In this document: positions 54,063-62,736 of the stretch, piece after piece
Numbering within the stretch: the stretch's first letter is position 1
Layout of the letters: every line of letters begins with the position of its first letter
DNA from: Flavobacterium supellecticarium
GTDB taxonomy: Bacteria; Bacteroidota; Bacteroidia; Flavobacteriales; Flavobacteriaceae
Assembly (NCBI RefSeq): GCF_004801375.1
Contig: NZ_SSNZ01000012.1
Coordinates: 1-64,000 of the forward strand
DNA: 64,000 bases
Reading direction: 5' to 3'
Position numbers and translations under genes: made by a program
The notes under the pieces: model-generated
Database searches by the model: none
What the model was told of the DNA's origin: nothing
Seen by the model: the letters and a program-made list of their open reading frames with translations, nothing else

Positions 54063-55139
54063 ATGAAAAAACTCTACACTACCGCACTATTATTGTCGGT
54101 ATTTTTGGGATTTAGTCAGATCCCGGCAGGGTATTACAATTCGGCCACCGGTACCGGATATACCTTAAAAACCCAGCTTTATAACATTATTAAGGGACAC
54201 ACAGACAGAACTTATAATGGTCTTTGGACAACCTACGGTACATCAGACCGTGATCATTACTATGAAAACGACAACACTATTTTAGACATTTATTCCGAAA
54301 AACCAGCCGGTCCGGATGCCTACAGCTATACCTACCAAACCGACCAATGTGGAAATTATACTGCAGAAGGCGCCTGCTACAACCGGGAACATACCGTTCC
54401 GCAATCGGTTTTCGGATCACAGACACCGATGTATTCCGATGCACACCATATTCCACCAACCGACGGATATGTAAATAACAGAAGAGACAACTGGCCACAC
54501 GGTGTTGTAGGAACCGCCACGTGGACCTCCACCAACGGATCCAAACTGGGATCGGCTTCCAATAGCGGCTATGCTGCGGGATATACCGGAACCGTGTTCG
54601 AACCAATCGATGAATTTAAAGGCGATATTGCCCGTATGTATTTTTACTTCGCCACCCGTTACGAAAATACCGTATCCGGCTATACTTATGCCATGTTTAA
54701 CGGCACCAGCAATCAGGTATTTACTACTACATTTCTTAGAATTTTATATACCTGGCATACACAGGATCCGGTAAGTCAGCGTGAAATTGATCGCAACAAT
54801 GCGATTTATGCCCGTCAGAACAACCGTAACCCATACATTGATCATCCGGAATACGTACAAATTATCTGGGGACCTACACTAGCTAAGGATAGTTTTGAAG
54901 CAATTGCCAATGTATCGGTATATCCAAACCCGTCAACCAATCACACCATCAACATTTATTCGGAAAAAGAACTGGACGAAATTCAGTTGATCAATATTAG
55001 TGGTCAAATCGTACAGCAAATCAAAAAACCGGCACACAATCAGGAAGTTTATACGTTAAACGAACTGCCACAAGGTTTTTACCTGTTACGCCTTTCTTCC
55101 GAAAACCAATCCACCACCAAGAAGATAATTATTAATTAA
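54063..55139 (+). CDS. T9SS-exported endonuclease I family protein (paralogue)
   Basis: The 358-residue protein has a signal peptide (YTTALLLSVFLGFS-Q) and the endonuclease I core with CYNREHTVPQSVFG and YSDAHHIPPTDGYVNNRRDN. FKGDIARMYFYFATRYE follows, and the C-terminal type A sorting domain is nearly identical to that of the upstream paralogue. The catalytic halves have diverged much more. TACATTTG at 54033-54040 is a good -7 element, so it has its own promoter. A terminator follows. Confidence 0.94.
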   Translation: MKKLYTTALLLSVFLGFSQIPAGYYNSATGTGYTLKTQLYNIIKGHTDRTYNGLWTTYGTSDRDHYYENDNTILDIYSEKPAGPDAYSYTYQTDQCGNYTAEGACYNREHTVPQSVFGSQTPMYSDAHHIPPTDGYVNNRRDNWPHGVVGTATWTSTNGSKLGSASNSGYAAGYTGTVFEPIDEFKGDIARMYFYFATRYENTVSGYTYAMFNGTSNQVFTTTFLRILYTWHTQDPVSQREIDRNNAIYARQNNRNPYIDHPEYVQIIWGPTLAKDSFEAIANVSVYPNPSTNHTINIYSEKELDEIQLINISGQIVQQIKKPAHNQEVYTLNELPQGFYLLRLSSENQSTTKKIIIN

Positions 55140-55161
55140 TAATCGAGGTTAGTTATAACTG

Positions 55162-55191
55162 AAAGAGCACCCGTAATGGGTGCTCTTTTTT
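55162..55191 (+). terminator. Rho-independent terminator after the second endonuclease gene
   Basis: An 11-bp stem (55162-55172 with the complement from 55178) closes on a short loop and is followed by a T-run; it also separates the convergent icmF gene. Confidence 0.8.
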
Positions 55192-55213
55192 ATTATATGA
55201 TGCTCCTATGTTA

Positions 55214-58200
55214 TTACATATTTCTTCGGTATTGTCCACCTACTTCAAACAAAGCTGCAGTGATCTGACCTAAAGAACAGTATTTCGCAGCATCCATCAG
55301 TTTTTCGAAAATATTCTGATTCTGAATCGCCGCTTCCTGGATAATTTCCAATTGTTTTACCACTTCATCCGCATTTGCCTGATGTAGATTTTCCAGCGTA
55401 TGAATCTGGAATTGTTTTTCCTCTTCCGTCGCACGGATAACCTCAGCCGGTACCACCGTTGGCGAACCTTTGGAACTTAGGAATGTATTCACACCGATAA
55501 TCGGGAATTCACCGGTATGTTTCAGGGTTTCGTAGTACAAACTTTCCTCCTGAATTTTAGAACGCTGATACATGGTTTCCATAGCACCCAATACACCACC
55601 TCTTTCGGTAATTCTGTCGAATTCGGCTAAAACGGCTTCCTCAACCAAGTCGGTTAGTTCTTCGATGATAAACGATCCCTGAATTGGGTTTTCGTTTTTC
55701 GCCAATCCTAACTCTTTATTGATAATCAACTGGATTGCCATCGCACGACGTACCGATTCTTCAGTTGGCGTAGTAATCGCCTCATCGTAGGCATTCGTGT
55801 GTAACGAGTTACAGTTATCGTATATCGCATATAGCGCCTGTAAAGTCGTACGGATATCGTTAAAATCGATTTCCTGAGCGTGTAACGAACGCCCGGAAGT
55901 CTGAATATGGTATTTTAACATCTGCGCTCTTTCGTTGGCTCCATATTTTAATTTAAGCGCCTTTGCCCAAATCTTACGCGCCACACGTCCGATAACCGCA
56001 TATTCCGGATCGATACCGTTTGAAAAGAAGAACGACAGGTTTGGTCCAAAATCATTGATGTTCATACCACGGCTCAGGTAGTATTCCACATAGGTAAATC
56101 CGTTTGCCAATGTAAAGGCCAACTGTGTAATCGGGTTAGCACCTGCTTCGGCGATATGGTATCCGGAAATTGAAACCGAATAGAAGTTTCGTACGTTTTT
56201 CGTAATAAAATACTCCTGAACGTCACCCATCAAGCGCAACGCAAATTCGGTAGAGAAAATACAGGTGTTTTGTGCCTGATCTTCTTTTAAGATATCCGCC
56301 TGAACGGTTCCACGTACTTGCGCTAATGTTTTTACTTTGATGTCATTATAAATATCCAATGGTAAAACCTGATCTCCGGTAACACCCAATAGCATTAATC
56401 CCAATCCGTCGTTACCTTTAGGCAGATCACCGTTATAACGCGGACGCGCTACGCCTTTTTTCTTGTAGATCGCCTCGATTTTGGCTTCCACTTCTTTTTC
56501 CAATCCGTTTTCTTTGATATACAATTCACATTGCTGATCAATAGCGGCATTCATAAAGAATCCTAACAACATTGGCGCCGGGCCATTGATGGTCATACTC
56601 ACCGATGTCATTGGATGTGCCAGATTGAATCCGGAATATAATTTTTTCGCATCGTCAAGACAACAGATCGATACTCCGGCATTTCCGATTTTTCCGTAAA
56701 TATCCGGTCGGTGACCCGGGTCGTTTCCGTATAAGGTCACACTATCGAAAGCGGTTGACAAACGTTTTGCCGGCATTCCCAAACTTACATAGTGGAAACG
56801 ACGGTTGGTTCGTTCCGGTCCGCCTTCTCCGGCAAACATACGGGTTGGATCTTCTCCTTCGCGTTTAAACGGATACAATCCGGATGCAAACGGGAATTCT
56901 CCCGGTACGTTTTCCTGTAACGACCAACGTAAAATATCGCCCCATGCCTGGTATTTCGGCAATGCTACTTTTGGTATCTGCGAATGCGATAAACTTTCGG
57001 TATGTGTCGCAATTTTGATCTCTTTATCACGAACCATAAAACTATACACCGGGTTTTTGTATTTGTTTACTTTTTCATCCCAGGTTAGAATAATTTCCCA
57101 GTTGTAGGGATCCAGGTTCATTTTTACTCTGTCGAATTCTTTTACTAATAACGACAGGAATAGTTTTTTATCCTCATCGGAAGTTGTTACAGAAGTCTCG
57201 TCGATTCCTGATTTATTGATCAATGGTTTTTGACCCGAAACGGTTTCGATGGTTTTAAAAATTCCGTATAATTTTTGAGCCACATCCTGCTGACTAGCTG
57301 CTACTTCGTCGTATTTACGGTTATTTTCGGCGATTTCCGATAAATAACGGGTACGATGCGGTGGAATCACGAAAATTTTCTCGCTCATCTCGCGGGTAAT
57401 TTCAAAAGTCGACTGTAAAGCGACACCCGTTTTTTCCACTACTTTATCCATAATGGATTTGTAAAGCGTGTTCATTCCCGGATCGTTAAACTGAGAAGCG
57501 ATGGTTCCGAAAACCGGCATTTCATCCGGGTTTACGTCCCAAAGGTTATGGTTGCGCTGGTATTGTTTCTTTACATCGCGAATCGCATCCAACGCACCTC
57601 TTTTATCGAATTTATTGATCGCAACCAGGTCGGCAAAATCCAACATATCGATTTTTTCCAACTGTGTCGCGGCACCAAACTCCGGTGTCATCACATATAA
57701 TGACACATCCGAATGTTCTAAAATTTCCGTATCCGACTGACCAATACCGGATGTTTCCAATACAATCAGGTCGTATTTGGCAGCTTTTAGCACTTCTATC
57801 GCTTCCGCTACATATTTTGACAATGCCAGATTGGACTGACGGGTTGCCAAAGAACGCATATACACTCTTGGGTTGTTAATCGCATTCATACGAATACGGT
57901 CGCCCAATAAAGCACCACCCGTTTTACGTTTGGACGGATCGACCGAAATCAAACCGATTGTTTTTTCCGGGAAATCGATTAAGAAACGACGTACTAATTC
58001 GTCGACCAAAGACGACTTACCAGCACCACCCGTTCCGGTGATTCCCAATACCGGAATATGATTTTCTTTATTTTTCTGATGAATCTGATCTAAGGTCTCC
58101 TTGGCTACTTCCGGAAAGTTTTCGGCCGAAGAAATCACCCGGGCAATAGCCGTTGGATTTTTCTCTTCCAAATGATTGATCTCTCCGTTTAAGACATCTC

Positions 58201-58642
58201 CAACCGGAAAATCGGCCCGTTGTACCAAATCGTTGATCATTCCTTGTAATCCCAATTCTCTTCCGTCATCCGGTGAATAAATACGCGTAATTCCGTATTC
58301 GTGTAATTCCTTAATTTCCTCCGGAAGGATCACACCACCTCCACCGCCAAAAATCTTGATATGTCCGGCACCTTTTTCTTTTAAAAGGTCGTACATATAC
58401 TTAAAATATTCATTATGTCCACCCTGATACGACGTCATTGCAATTGCATTGGCATCTTCCTGAATTGCTGTATTAACTACTTCTTCCACACTTCTGTCGT
58501 GACCTAAGTGAATCACCTCAACACCGGTTGCCTGAATAATTCGACGCATGATGTTGATCGCCGCATCGTGCCCGTCGAATAACGACGCAGCCGTTACAAT
58601 ACGGACTTTATTAACAGGTTGGTAAGGTTGTGCTTGTTCCAT
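55214..58642 (-). CDS. icmF: Fused acyl-CoA mutase IcmF (B12 domain, G-protein chaperone, mutase)
   Basis: The 1,142-residue protein combines three parts. A cobalamin-binding domain (about 10-140) has SLFDGHDAAINIM with the lower-ligand His and GGGGVILPEEI. A MeaI-like GTPase (about 190-420) has P-loop GTGGAGKSSLVDEL and the NKFD motif. The mutase TIM-barrel domain (about 560-1140) has YSVSISGYHIAEAGANPITQ. This order is that of IcmF, which interconverts isobutyryl- and butyryl-CoA, or related branched acyl-CoAs, and repairs its own cofactor. It is a single gene. Confidence 0.94.
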   Translation of the reverse strand: MEQAQPYQPVNKVRIVTAASLFDGHDAAINIMRRIIQATGVEVIHLGHDRSVEEVVNTAIQEDANAIAMTSYQGGHNEYFKYMYDLLKEKGAGHIKIFGGGGGVILPEEIKELHEYGITRIYSPDDGRELGLQGMINDLVQRADFPVGDVLNGEINHLEEKNPTAIARVISSAENFPEVAKETLDQIHQKNKENHIPVLGITGTGGAGKSSLVDELVRRFLIDFPEKTIGLISVDPSKRKTGGALLGDRIRMNAINNPRVYMRSLATRQSNLALSKYVAEAIEVLKAAKYDLIVLETSGIGQSDTEILEHSDVSLYVMTPEFGAATQLEKIDMLDFADLVAINKFDKRGALDAIRDVKKQYQRNHNLWDVNPDEMPVFGTIASQFNDPGMNTLYKSIMDKVVEKTGVALQSTFEITREMSEKIFVIPPHRTRYLSEIAENNRKYDEVAASQQDVAQKLYGIFKTIETVSGQKPLINKSGIDETSVTTSDEDKKLFLSLLVKEFDRVKMNLDPYNWEIILTWDEKVNKYKNPVYSFMVRDKEIKIATHTESLSHSQIPKVALPKYQAWGDILRWSLQENVPGEFPFASGLYPFKREGEDPTRMFAGEGGPERTNRRFHYVSLGMPAKRLSTAFDSVTLYGNDPGHRPDIYGKIGNAGVSICCLDDAKKLYSGFNLAHPMTSVSMTINGPAPMLLGFFMNAAIDQQCELYIKENGLEKEVEAKIEAIYKKKGVARPRYNGDLPKGNDGLGLMLLGVTGDQVLPLDIYNDIKVKTLAQVRGTVQADILKEDQAQNTCIFSTEFALRLMGDVQEYFITKNVRNFYSVSISGYHIAEAGANPITQLAFTLANGFTYVEYYLSRGMNINDFGPNLSFFFSNGIDPEYAVIGRVARKIWAKALKLKYGANERAQMLKYHIQTSGRSLHAQEIDFNDIRTTLQALYAIYDNCNSLHTNAYDEAITTPTEESVRRAMAIQLIINKELGLAKNENPIQGSFIIEELTDLVEEAVLAEFDRITERGGVLGAMETMYQRSKIQEESLYYETLKHTGEFPIIGVNTFLSSKGSPTVVPAEVIRATEEEKQFQIHTLENLHQANADEVVKQLEIIQEAAIQNQNIFEKLMDAAKYCSLGQITAALFEVGGQYRRNM

Positions 58643-59060
58643 TGTTATTCTGAATTTTGAGGTCGCAATGTAGTGAATTCTGCAAGATTAAAAAAGTGTT
58701 CGATTGTTAATAGATTGCCCTTAAACACGCTTTAAGCCTATTTTTATAACACGAAAAAGCGACTTTCCGACAAATCCAAAGGTTCTGATTATATAAAACA
58801 ACTACAAGCAACTGCAACAAACTATCGTTTTACCGTAGGATATGGTCGTTTTGTGCTTTCGCTTCGGTCATTCCCTGAATGCTATGGCCGGTGATTTTAA
58901 ATTGGCTTGCGGGTTTCGTTTCTTCGTGTGTATAAATTTCTGAATGTGTCCACGCTAAAATCATACGTCAAATTGATGGTTTTTATTTTTCCATAACTAA
59001 AAGTCATCTCATTTTTTTGGTACAAACTTTGATTACCTTTGAACATCAATAACAAATACT
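58643..59060. other. 418-bp intergenic region with a possible small gene remnant
   Basis: On the minus strand a 44-codon frame (58964-58830) reads MILAWTHSEIYTHEETKPAS then QFKITGHSIQGMTEAKAQ to a stop. An overlapping frame from 59007 reads MTFSYGKIKTINLTYDFS. Together they look like one small frameshifted gene or the tail of a lost one. TACCTTTG at 59034-59041 is a good -7 element for the DUF4197 gene. The rest is AT-rich with nothing recognisable. Confidence 0.35.
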
Positions 59061-59795
59061 ATGAAAAAAATAATTTTACTCCTTGCTCTTTTATCATTAT
59101 CCAATTATGCTGATGCCCAAATTTTAAAACAATTAACGGATAAAATTAAAAGTTCTAACAAAACGCAAACTACCGGATTGTTAAGTCAGACCGATATAGC
59201 AGCCGGTTTAAAAGAGGCGTTAAACAAAGGGATTGAAAAACAAGTAACGAAACTAACCCAGGTCGATGGTTTTTATAAAAACGAGATGGTTAAAATCCTG
59301 ATGCCGGAAGAATTGCAAAAAGTAGACAAAACCCTACGTAGTATGGGAATGGGAAGCCTTGCAGACGAGGGTATAAAAGTGATGAACCGCGCCGCCGAAG
59401 ATGCGGTAAAAGAAGCCACTCCTATTTTCGTGAACGCCATTAAAGGAATGACGTTTACCGATGCCAAAAATATTTTAATGGGTAACGATACAGCTGCAAC
59501 CAACTATTTACAGACGTCGACATCTACAGCATTATACGCTAAATTTAACCCGGTTATTAAAACCTCGTTTGAAAATGTAGGTGCCGATAAAGTTTGGACA
59601 GGAATCATCAATAAATACAACACATTGCCATTGGTTAAAAAAGTGAATCCGGATTTAACCGATTATGTAACCAACGAAGCAATGAAAGGGGTGTTTAAAA
59701 TGATTTCGGTAGAGGAAAAAGACATCCGCGGCAACCTGAATTCGAGAAGCTCCGATCTATTGAAAAAAGTGTTTGCTGCGCAAGACAAAAAATAA
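59061..59795 (+). CDS. DUF4197 exported protein
   Basis: The 244-residue protein has a signal peptide (IILLLALLSLSNYADA-Q) and the DUF4197 pattern: DIAAGLKEALNKGIEKQVTKLTQVDGFY, ILMPEELQKVDKTLRSMGMG, FTDAKNILMGNDTAATNYLQ and VTNEAMKGVFKMISVEEKDIRGN. The family is helical, periplasmic and uncharacterised. It is monocistronic. Confidence 0.93.
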   Translation: MKKIILLLALLSLSNYADAQILKQLTDKIKSSNKTQTTGLLSQTDIAAGLKEALNKGIEKQVTKLTQVDGFYKNEMVKILMPEELQKVDKTLRSMGMGSLADEGIKVMNRAAEDAVKEATPIFVNAIKGMTFTDAKNILMGNDTAATNYLQTSTSTALYAKFNPVIKTSFENVGADKVWTGIINKYNTLPLVKKVNPDLTDYVTNEAMKGVFKMISVEEKDIRGNLNSRSSDLLKKVFAAQDKK

Positions 59796-59987
59796 TTCGA
59801 AAATTATAAAAATGGAATAAAAAGCCTTTGGGAAAGAAAAATCCTAAAGTATTCTTAAGAATCTATTTTTTTAATTATCAATAACATACAAATAACATTC
59901 CGTTAACACAAGTGCTAAAAAAAATGTCGGACATTTGCAGAGTAATAAATGATTTCTCATTTGGTTAGGGTTAGTTAAAAAAGAATT

Positions 59988-60015
59988 GCCGGTGCTTCTC
60001 ACACCGGCTTTTTTT
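59988..60015 (+). terminator. Rho-independent terminator, perhaps of a small RNA
   Basis: A 7-bp GC-rich stem (59988-59994 with 60002-60008) is followed by seven T. It lies 190 bp after the DUF4197 stop. GACATTTG at about 59932-59939 resembles a -7 element and would give an RNA of about 75 nt ending here. Confidence 0.7.
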
Positions 60016-60030
60016 ATGCCATAAACGGAT

Positions 60031-60059
60031 ACCTGACAGGTTTTGAAAACCTGTCAGGT
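60031..60059. repeat. Double palindromic repeat (ACCTGACAGGT type)
   Basis: Two 14-bp arms (60031-60044 and 60046-60059) are perfect complements around one base, and each arm is itself the palindrome ACCTG-A/T-CAGGT. It is the same family as the cluster at 48829-49010. It lies 22 bp from the stop of the diheme oxidoreductase gene and may act as its terminator. Confidence 0.8.
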
Positions 60060-60081
60060 TTAACTTTATAAAGGTGTGATT

Positions 60082-61479
60082 TTATAAGGAGTTTAAAAAG
60101 GCTAATAATGAGGTTCGCTCCCCTGTAGAAAGTTGTTTAAAACGATCTTTTGCATTTTGTCCTTCGCCACCATGCCATAGAATTGCTTCGGTTAGATTTC
60201 GCGCACGTCCATCGTGTAAAAAATGCGTATGCCCGTTAACCAATTCCGTTAAACCAATCCCCCATAACGGTCGTGTTTTCCATTCTTTTCCATTCGCCAG
60301 GAAATCCGGACGGTTATCGGCCAATCCATCACCCATATCATGTAAAAGTAAATCGGAATACGGATAAAATACCTGATTCGACAAAGCCGCAATCGGACTA
60401 TATCCTGTGGTTTGTTTTGGCGTATGGCATTGTGTACAACCAATGCGCTCAAAAATCGCGGCACCTTCCCGTACCTGTCGGCTACCTATATTTCGTGGTG
60501 CCGGAACGGCTAATGTTCTACAATACAAAGCCACCTGATCTAAAACGGCATTGGTAATTTCCGGATCATCATTTAATCCATCTTGTCCGTTGGATTGATT
60601 GTGACCGGTTTCATTTGGAAACACATAATTGGTAATCCCCATATCCTCGACATAAGCTGCCGCACATTGTACCAAAATCGTTCCGGTATTGGCTTTCCAT
60701 CCAAAGCGTCCCAATACGGTTTGCTGTAACACCGGATCCCAGACGTAATTGGCCTTTCCGGAAATCCCGTCACCATTAGTATCATTGATATCCTGTAATG
60801 CCAGAATATTCGCTTCCGGAATCGCTTCCAAAAGTCCTAAACCAAAAACAGGTGTTCCAATTCGCGGCGATGTCATCATCCCTGCCGGAAACGGTATATA
60901 CGGATTGGTTAAAGTGATAATTGGTTTTCGAAGTCGTACAATCGTACCATCGGCCAAAGTTTCGGTACTTTCTTCGAAAGTCACCTGATAGGCCGCTTCC
61001 GGCGTATATCCAAATAGGGCCTGGTTCTGAATCTGCAAAACAAACCCCGGAGCAGCAAGCGGTCCGCCATGCGCATCCATCCCCGGAATACTGGCGCGAA
61101 CCAATAAGCCACTTCGATTGTTGATCACCATAGGAAATGCCGATCGTCCATCTCTTGGATGACAGGCAATACACGATGAATTATTAAAAATGGGCCCCAA
61201 TCCGGAATTGACATTCGCCGGAGCCGTTACAAAAATCGATTCAAACTGTACGTCACCCGATAGATGGATTCCGAGACTTTCCGGATCCAGATTGGGAGCC
61301 GGCATACTAAAGGCATTACTGGTTGCCAGGAAAACAGTTGTTTCACCACCGGCCATTAACCGGTCGTTCAGATCCGGGATATTCTCATATTCGTCCGGAT
61401 TATTATCATTACTACAGGAAACCAGTGTTATCCCCAACAAGCCAAATGCTATGTATTTTTTTATCATGTTATTTTTCAT
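60082..61479 (-). CDS. Diheme oxidoreductase-type (DiHOO) lipoprotein
   Basis: I start at the ATG at 61479; one at 61467 is an alternative. The lipobox is GLLGITLVSC-SND. Two heme c sites, NSSCIACHPRDGRS and RIGCTQCHTPK, and the family motifs ERIGCTQCH, LLLHDMGDGLAD and LWGIGLTELVNGHTHFLHDGRARNLTEAILWHGGE are present. This last motif is typical of thiol-oxidoreductase-like diheme proteins. Members are often found with imelysins in iron-uptake loci, as here. A hairpin covers the ribosome-binding region. Confidence 0.92.
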   Translation of the reverse strand: MKNNMIKKYIAFGLLGITLVSCSNDNNPDEYENIPDLNDRLMAGGETTVFLATSNAFSMPAPNLDPESLGIHLSGDVQFESIFVTAPANVNSGLGPIFNNSSCIACHPRDGRSAFPMVINNRSGLLVRASIPGMDAHGGPLAAPGFVLQIQNQALFGYTPEAAYQVTFEESTETLADGTIVRLRKPIITLTNPYIPFPAGMMTSPRIGTPVFGLGLLEAIPEANILALQDINDTNGDGISGKANYVWDPVLQQTVLGRFGWKANTGTILVQCAAAYVEDMGITNYVFPNETGHNQSNGQDGLNDDPEITNAVLDQVALYCRTLAVPAPRNIGSRQVREGAAIFERIGCTQCHTPKQTTGYSPIAALSNQVFYPYSDLLLHDMGDGLADNRPDFLANGKEWKTRPLWGIGLTELVNGHTHFLHDGRARNLTEAILWHGGEGQNAKDRFKQLSTGERTSLLAFLNSL

Positions 61480-61484
61480 TGGAA

Positions 61485-61518
61485 AATCCCTCACTTAAAT
61501 TGGATTAGGTGAGGGATT
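61485..61518 (-). promoter_or_regulatory. Leader hairpin overlapping the ribosome-binding region of the DiHOO gene
   Basis: A 10-bp perfect stem (61485-61494 with 61509-61518) and 14-nt loop end five bases before the ATG at 61479. The 3' arm contains the only SD-like GAGG. It could regulate translation or act as an attenuator after the imelysin gene. Confidence 0.45.
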
Positions 61519-61611
61519 AGGAAGACATCATAATGAAGGTTCACAAATTAATTACAACTTGTGAAACTAAATCACGGTCAAAATTTATAGTTACTATGGC
61601 AATTACTATTC

Positions 61612-62706
61612 TTAGTTGTTAATTAACGGCAACAATTGTGTTTGCAACATACTGAACAATTCGTTCACTTTTTGCTGTGCATTTTCAACTGCCGGTCTGT
61701 TGTTATAGATGGCATCCGTAAACGATACCGGAATAGCTTCGATGGCTGAAATTGACTCTGCAATTTTTGCTTTGATCGCCGTATCCAATTGGGGATTTCT
61801 AGCCGCTACTACATCTGTCAACCCTTTTCCATCAATACTTCCATAATCCCCTAAATAAACATTCTGAACACTACGAATGTTATCGGCGAAGTCTAAAAGT
61901 GAATTTTTACTAAAACGAGATTCTTCTGCCTGAGGCGAAACCCCTTCTCCATTCGGACCGTTTAACGGCTCCTGGATTTTAGTATTCGCCACCTCATCCG
62001 CAATGGTGATGATTCCGTGAACGAACTCCTCCAATGCCGCTTTTTGAGACGGATATTTTACGTTTCCGGAATTTCCGGCTGTAAGGAAAAATCCAACATA
62101 ATTTCCGGAAGAAGCACTCCATCCGTTGATTAATGTTTGGGTGTTGTTTTGTAAATCTTCTGCAGCCGCTTTCAGGTATTGTAACTCACGAGCCGTAAGT
62201 TGTGCCGCTGTTTTTGTTCCGTTTTCTCCCCATAATAAAAACTCGATTAAGTGGAATCCACGTGCTTCCGGGTTCGCAGCGATCACATTAGCCGTGATTG
62301 GCTGACCACTGGAAAGAATGTTGTTCATCGCTTCCACGTCAACTGGCCAGGTATCCATTGCCGGATCCAAACCACCGTTTCCTAAAGCGTCATCGGCTAC
62401 CGGTCCGTATAAAAATCCTTCTGATTGCTCCCAAGGTTTACGCGTATTTACCCAAGCTTGTTTTGCAGCTGCCAGGTTCACTTCGTTTGGTGTTGTTGCC
62501 AACGTATTGATTGCCGTTCTTAATTCTCCGGCTTTCTGGTTTAATGTTTTATAGGTTTCTACCACTACATTTGATGACACATTACCAATTACATCCGAAA
62601 ATAATGAAGCGTTCGGGTCTACATAGTTAGTATCGTCATTATCACTACAATTTGCCAATGTCATTGCCATTGCAATAAATCCCAGACTTAAAATTCTTCT
62701 TTTCAT
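61612..62706 (-). CDS. Imelysin-family (peptidase M75-like) lipoprotein
   Basis: The 364-residue protein has a lipobox (FIAMAMTLANC-SDN) and the imelysin motif GxHxxE as ARGFHLIEFLLWGENG, with WEQSEGFLYGPVADD near the N-terminal part. Two homologous helical halves are visible. Imelysins (IrpA, EfeO-like) bind metals, and a periplasmic iron-binding role in uptake is the usual proposal. The gene lies between the porin (30-bp gap) and the diheme oxidoreductase, on the same strand. Confidence 0.93.
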   Translation of the reverse strand: MKRRILSLGFIAMAMTLANCSDNDDTNYVDPNASLFSDVIGNVSSNVVVETYKTLNQKAGELRTAINTLATTPNEVNLAAAKQAWVNTRKPWEQSEGFLYGPVADDALGNGGLDPAMDTWPVDVEAMNNILSSGQPITANVIAANPEARGFHLIEFLLWGENGTKTAAQLTARELQYLKAAAEDLQNNTQTLINGWSASSGNYVGFFLTAGNSGNVKYPSQKAALEEFVHGIITIADEVANTKIQEPLNGPNGEGVSPQAEESRFSKNSLLDFADNIRSVQNVYLGDYGSIDGKGLTDVVAARNPQLDTAIKAKIAESISAIEAIPVSFTDAIYNNRPAVENAQQKVNELFSMLQTQLLPLINN

Positions 62707-62736
62707 CTATTAAAAATTTGAGTTAGTATTTTATTA

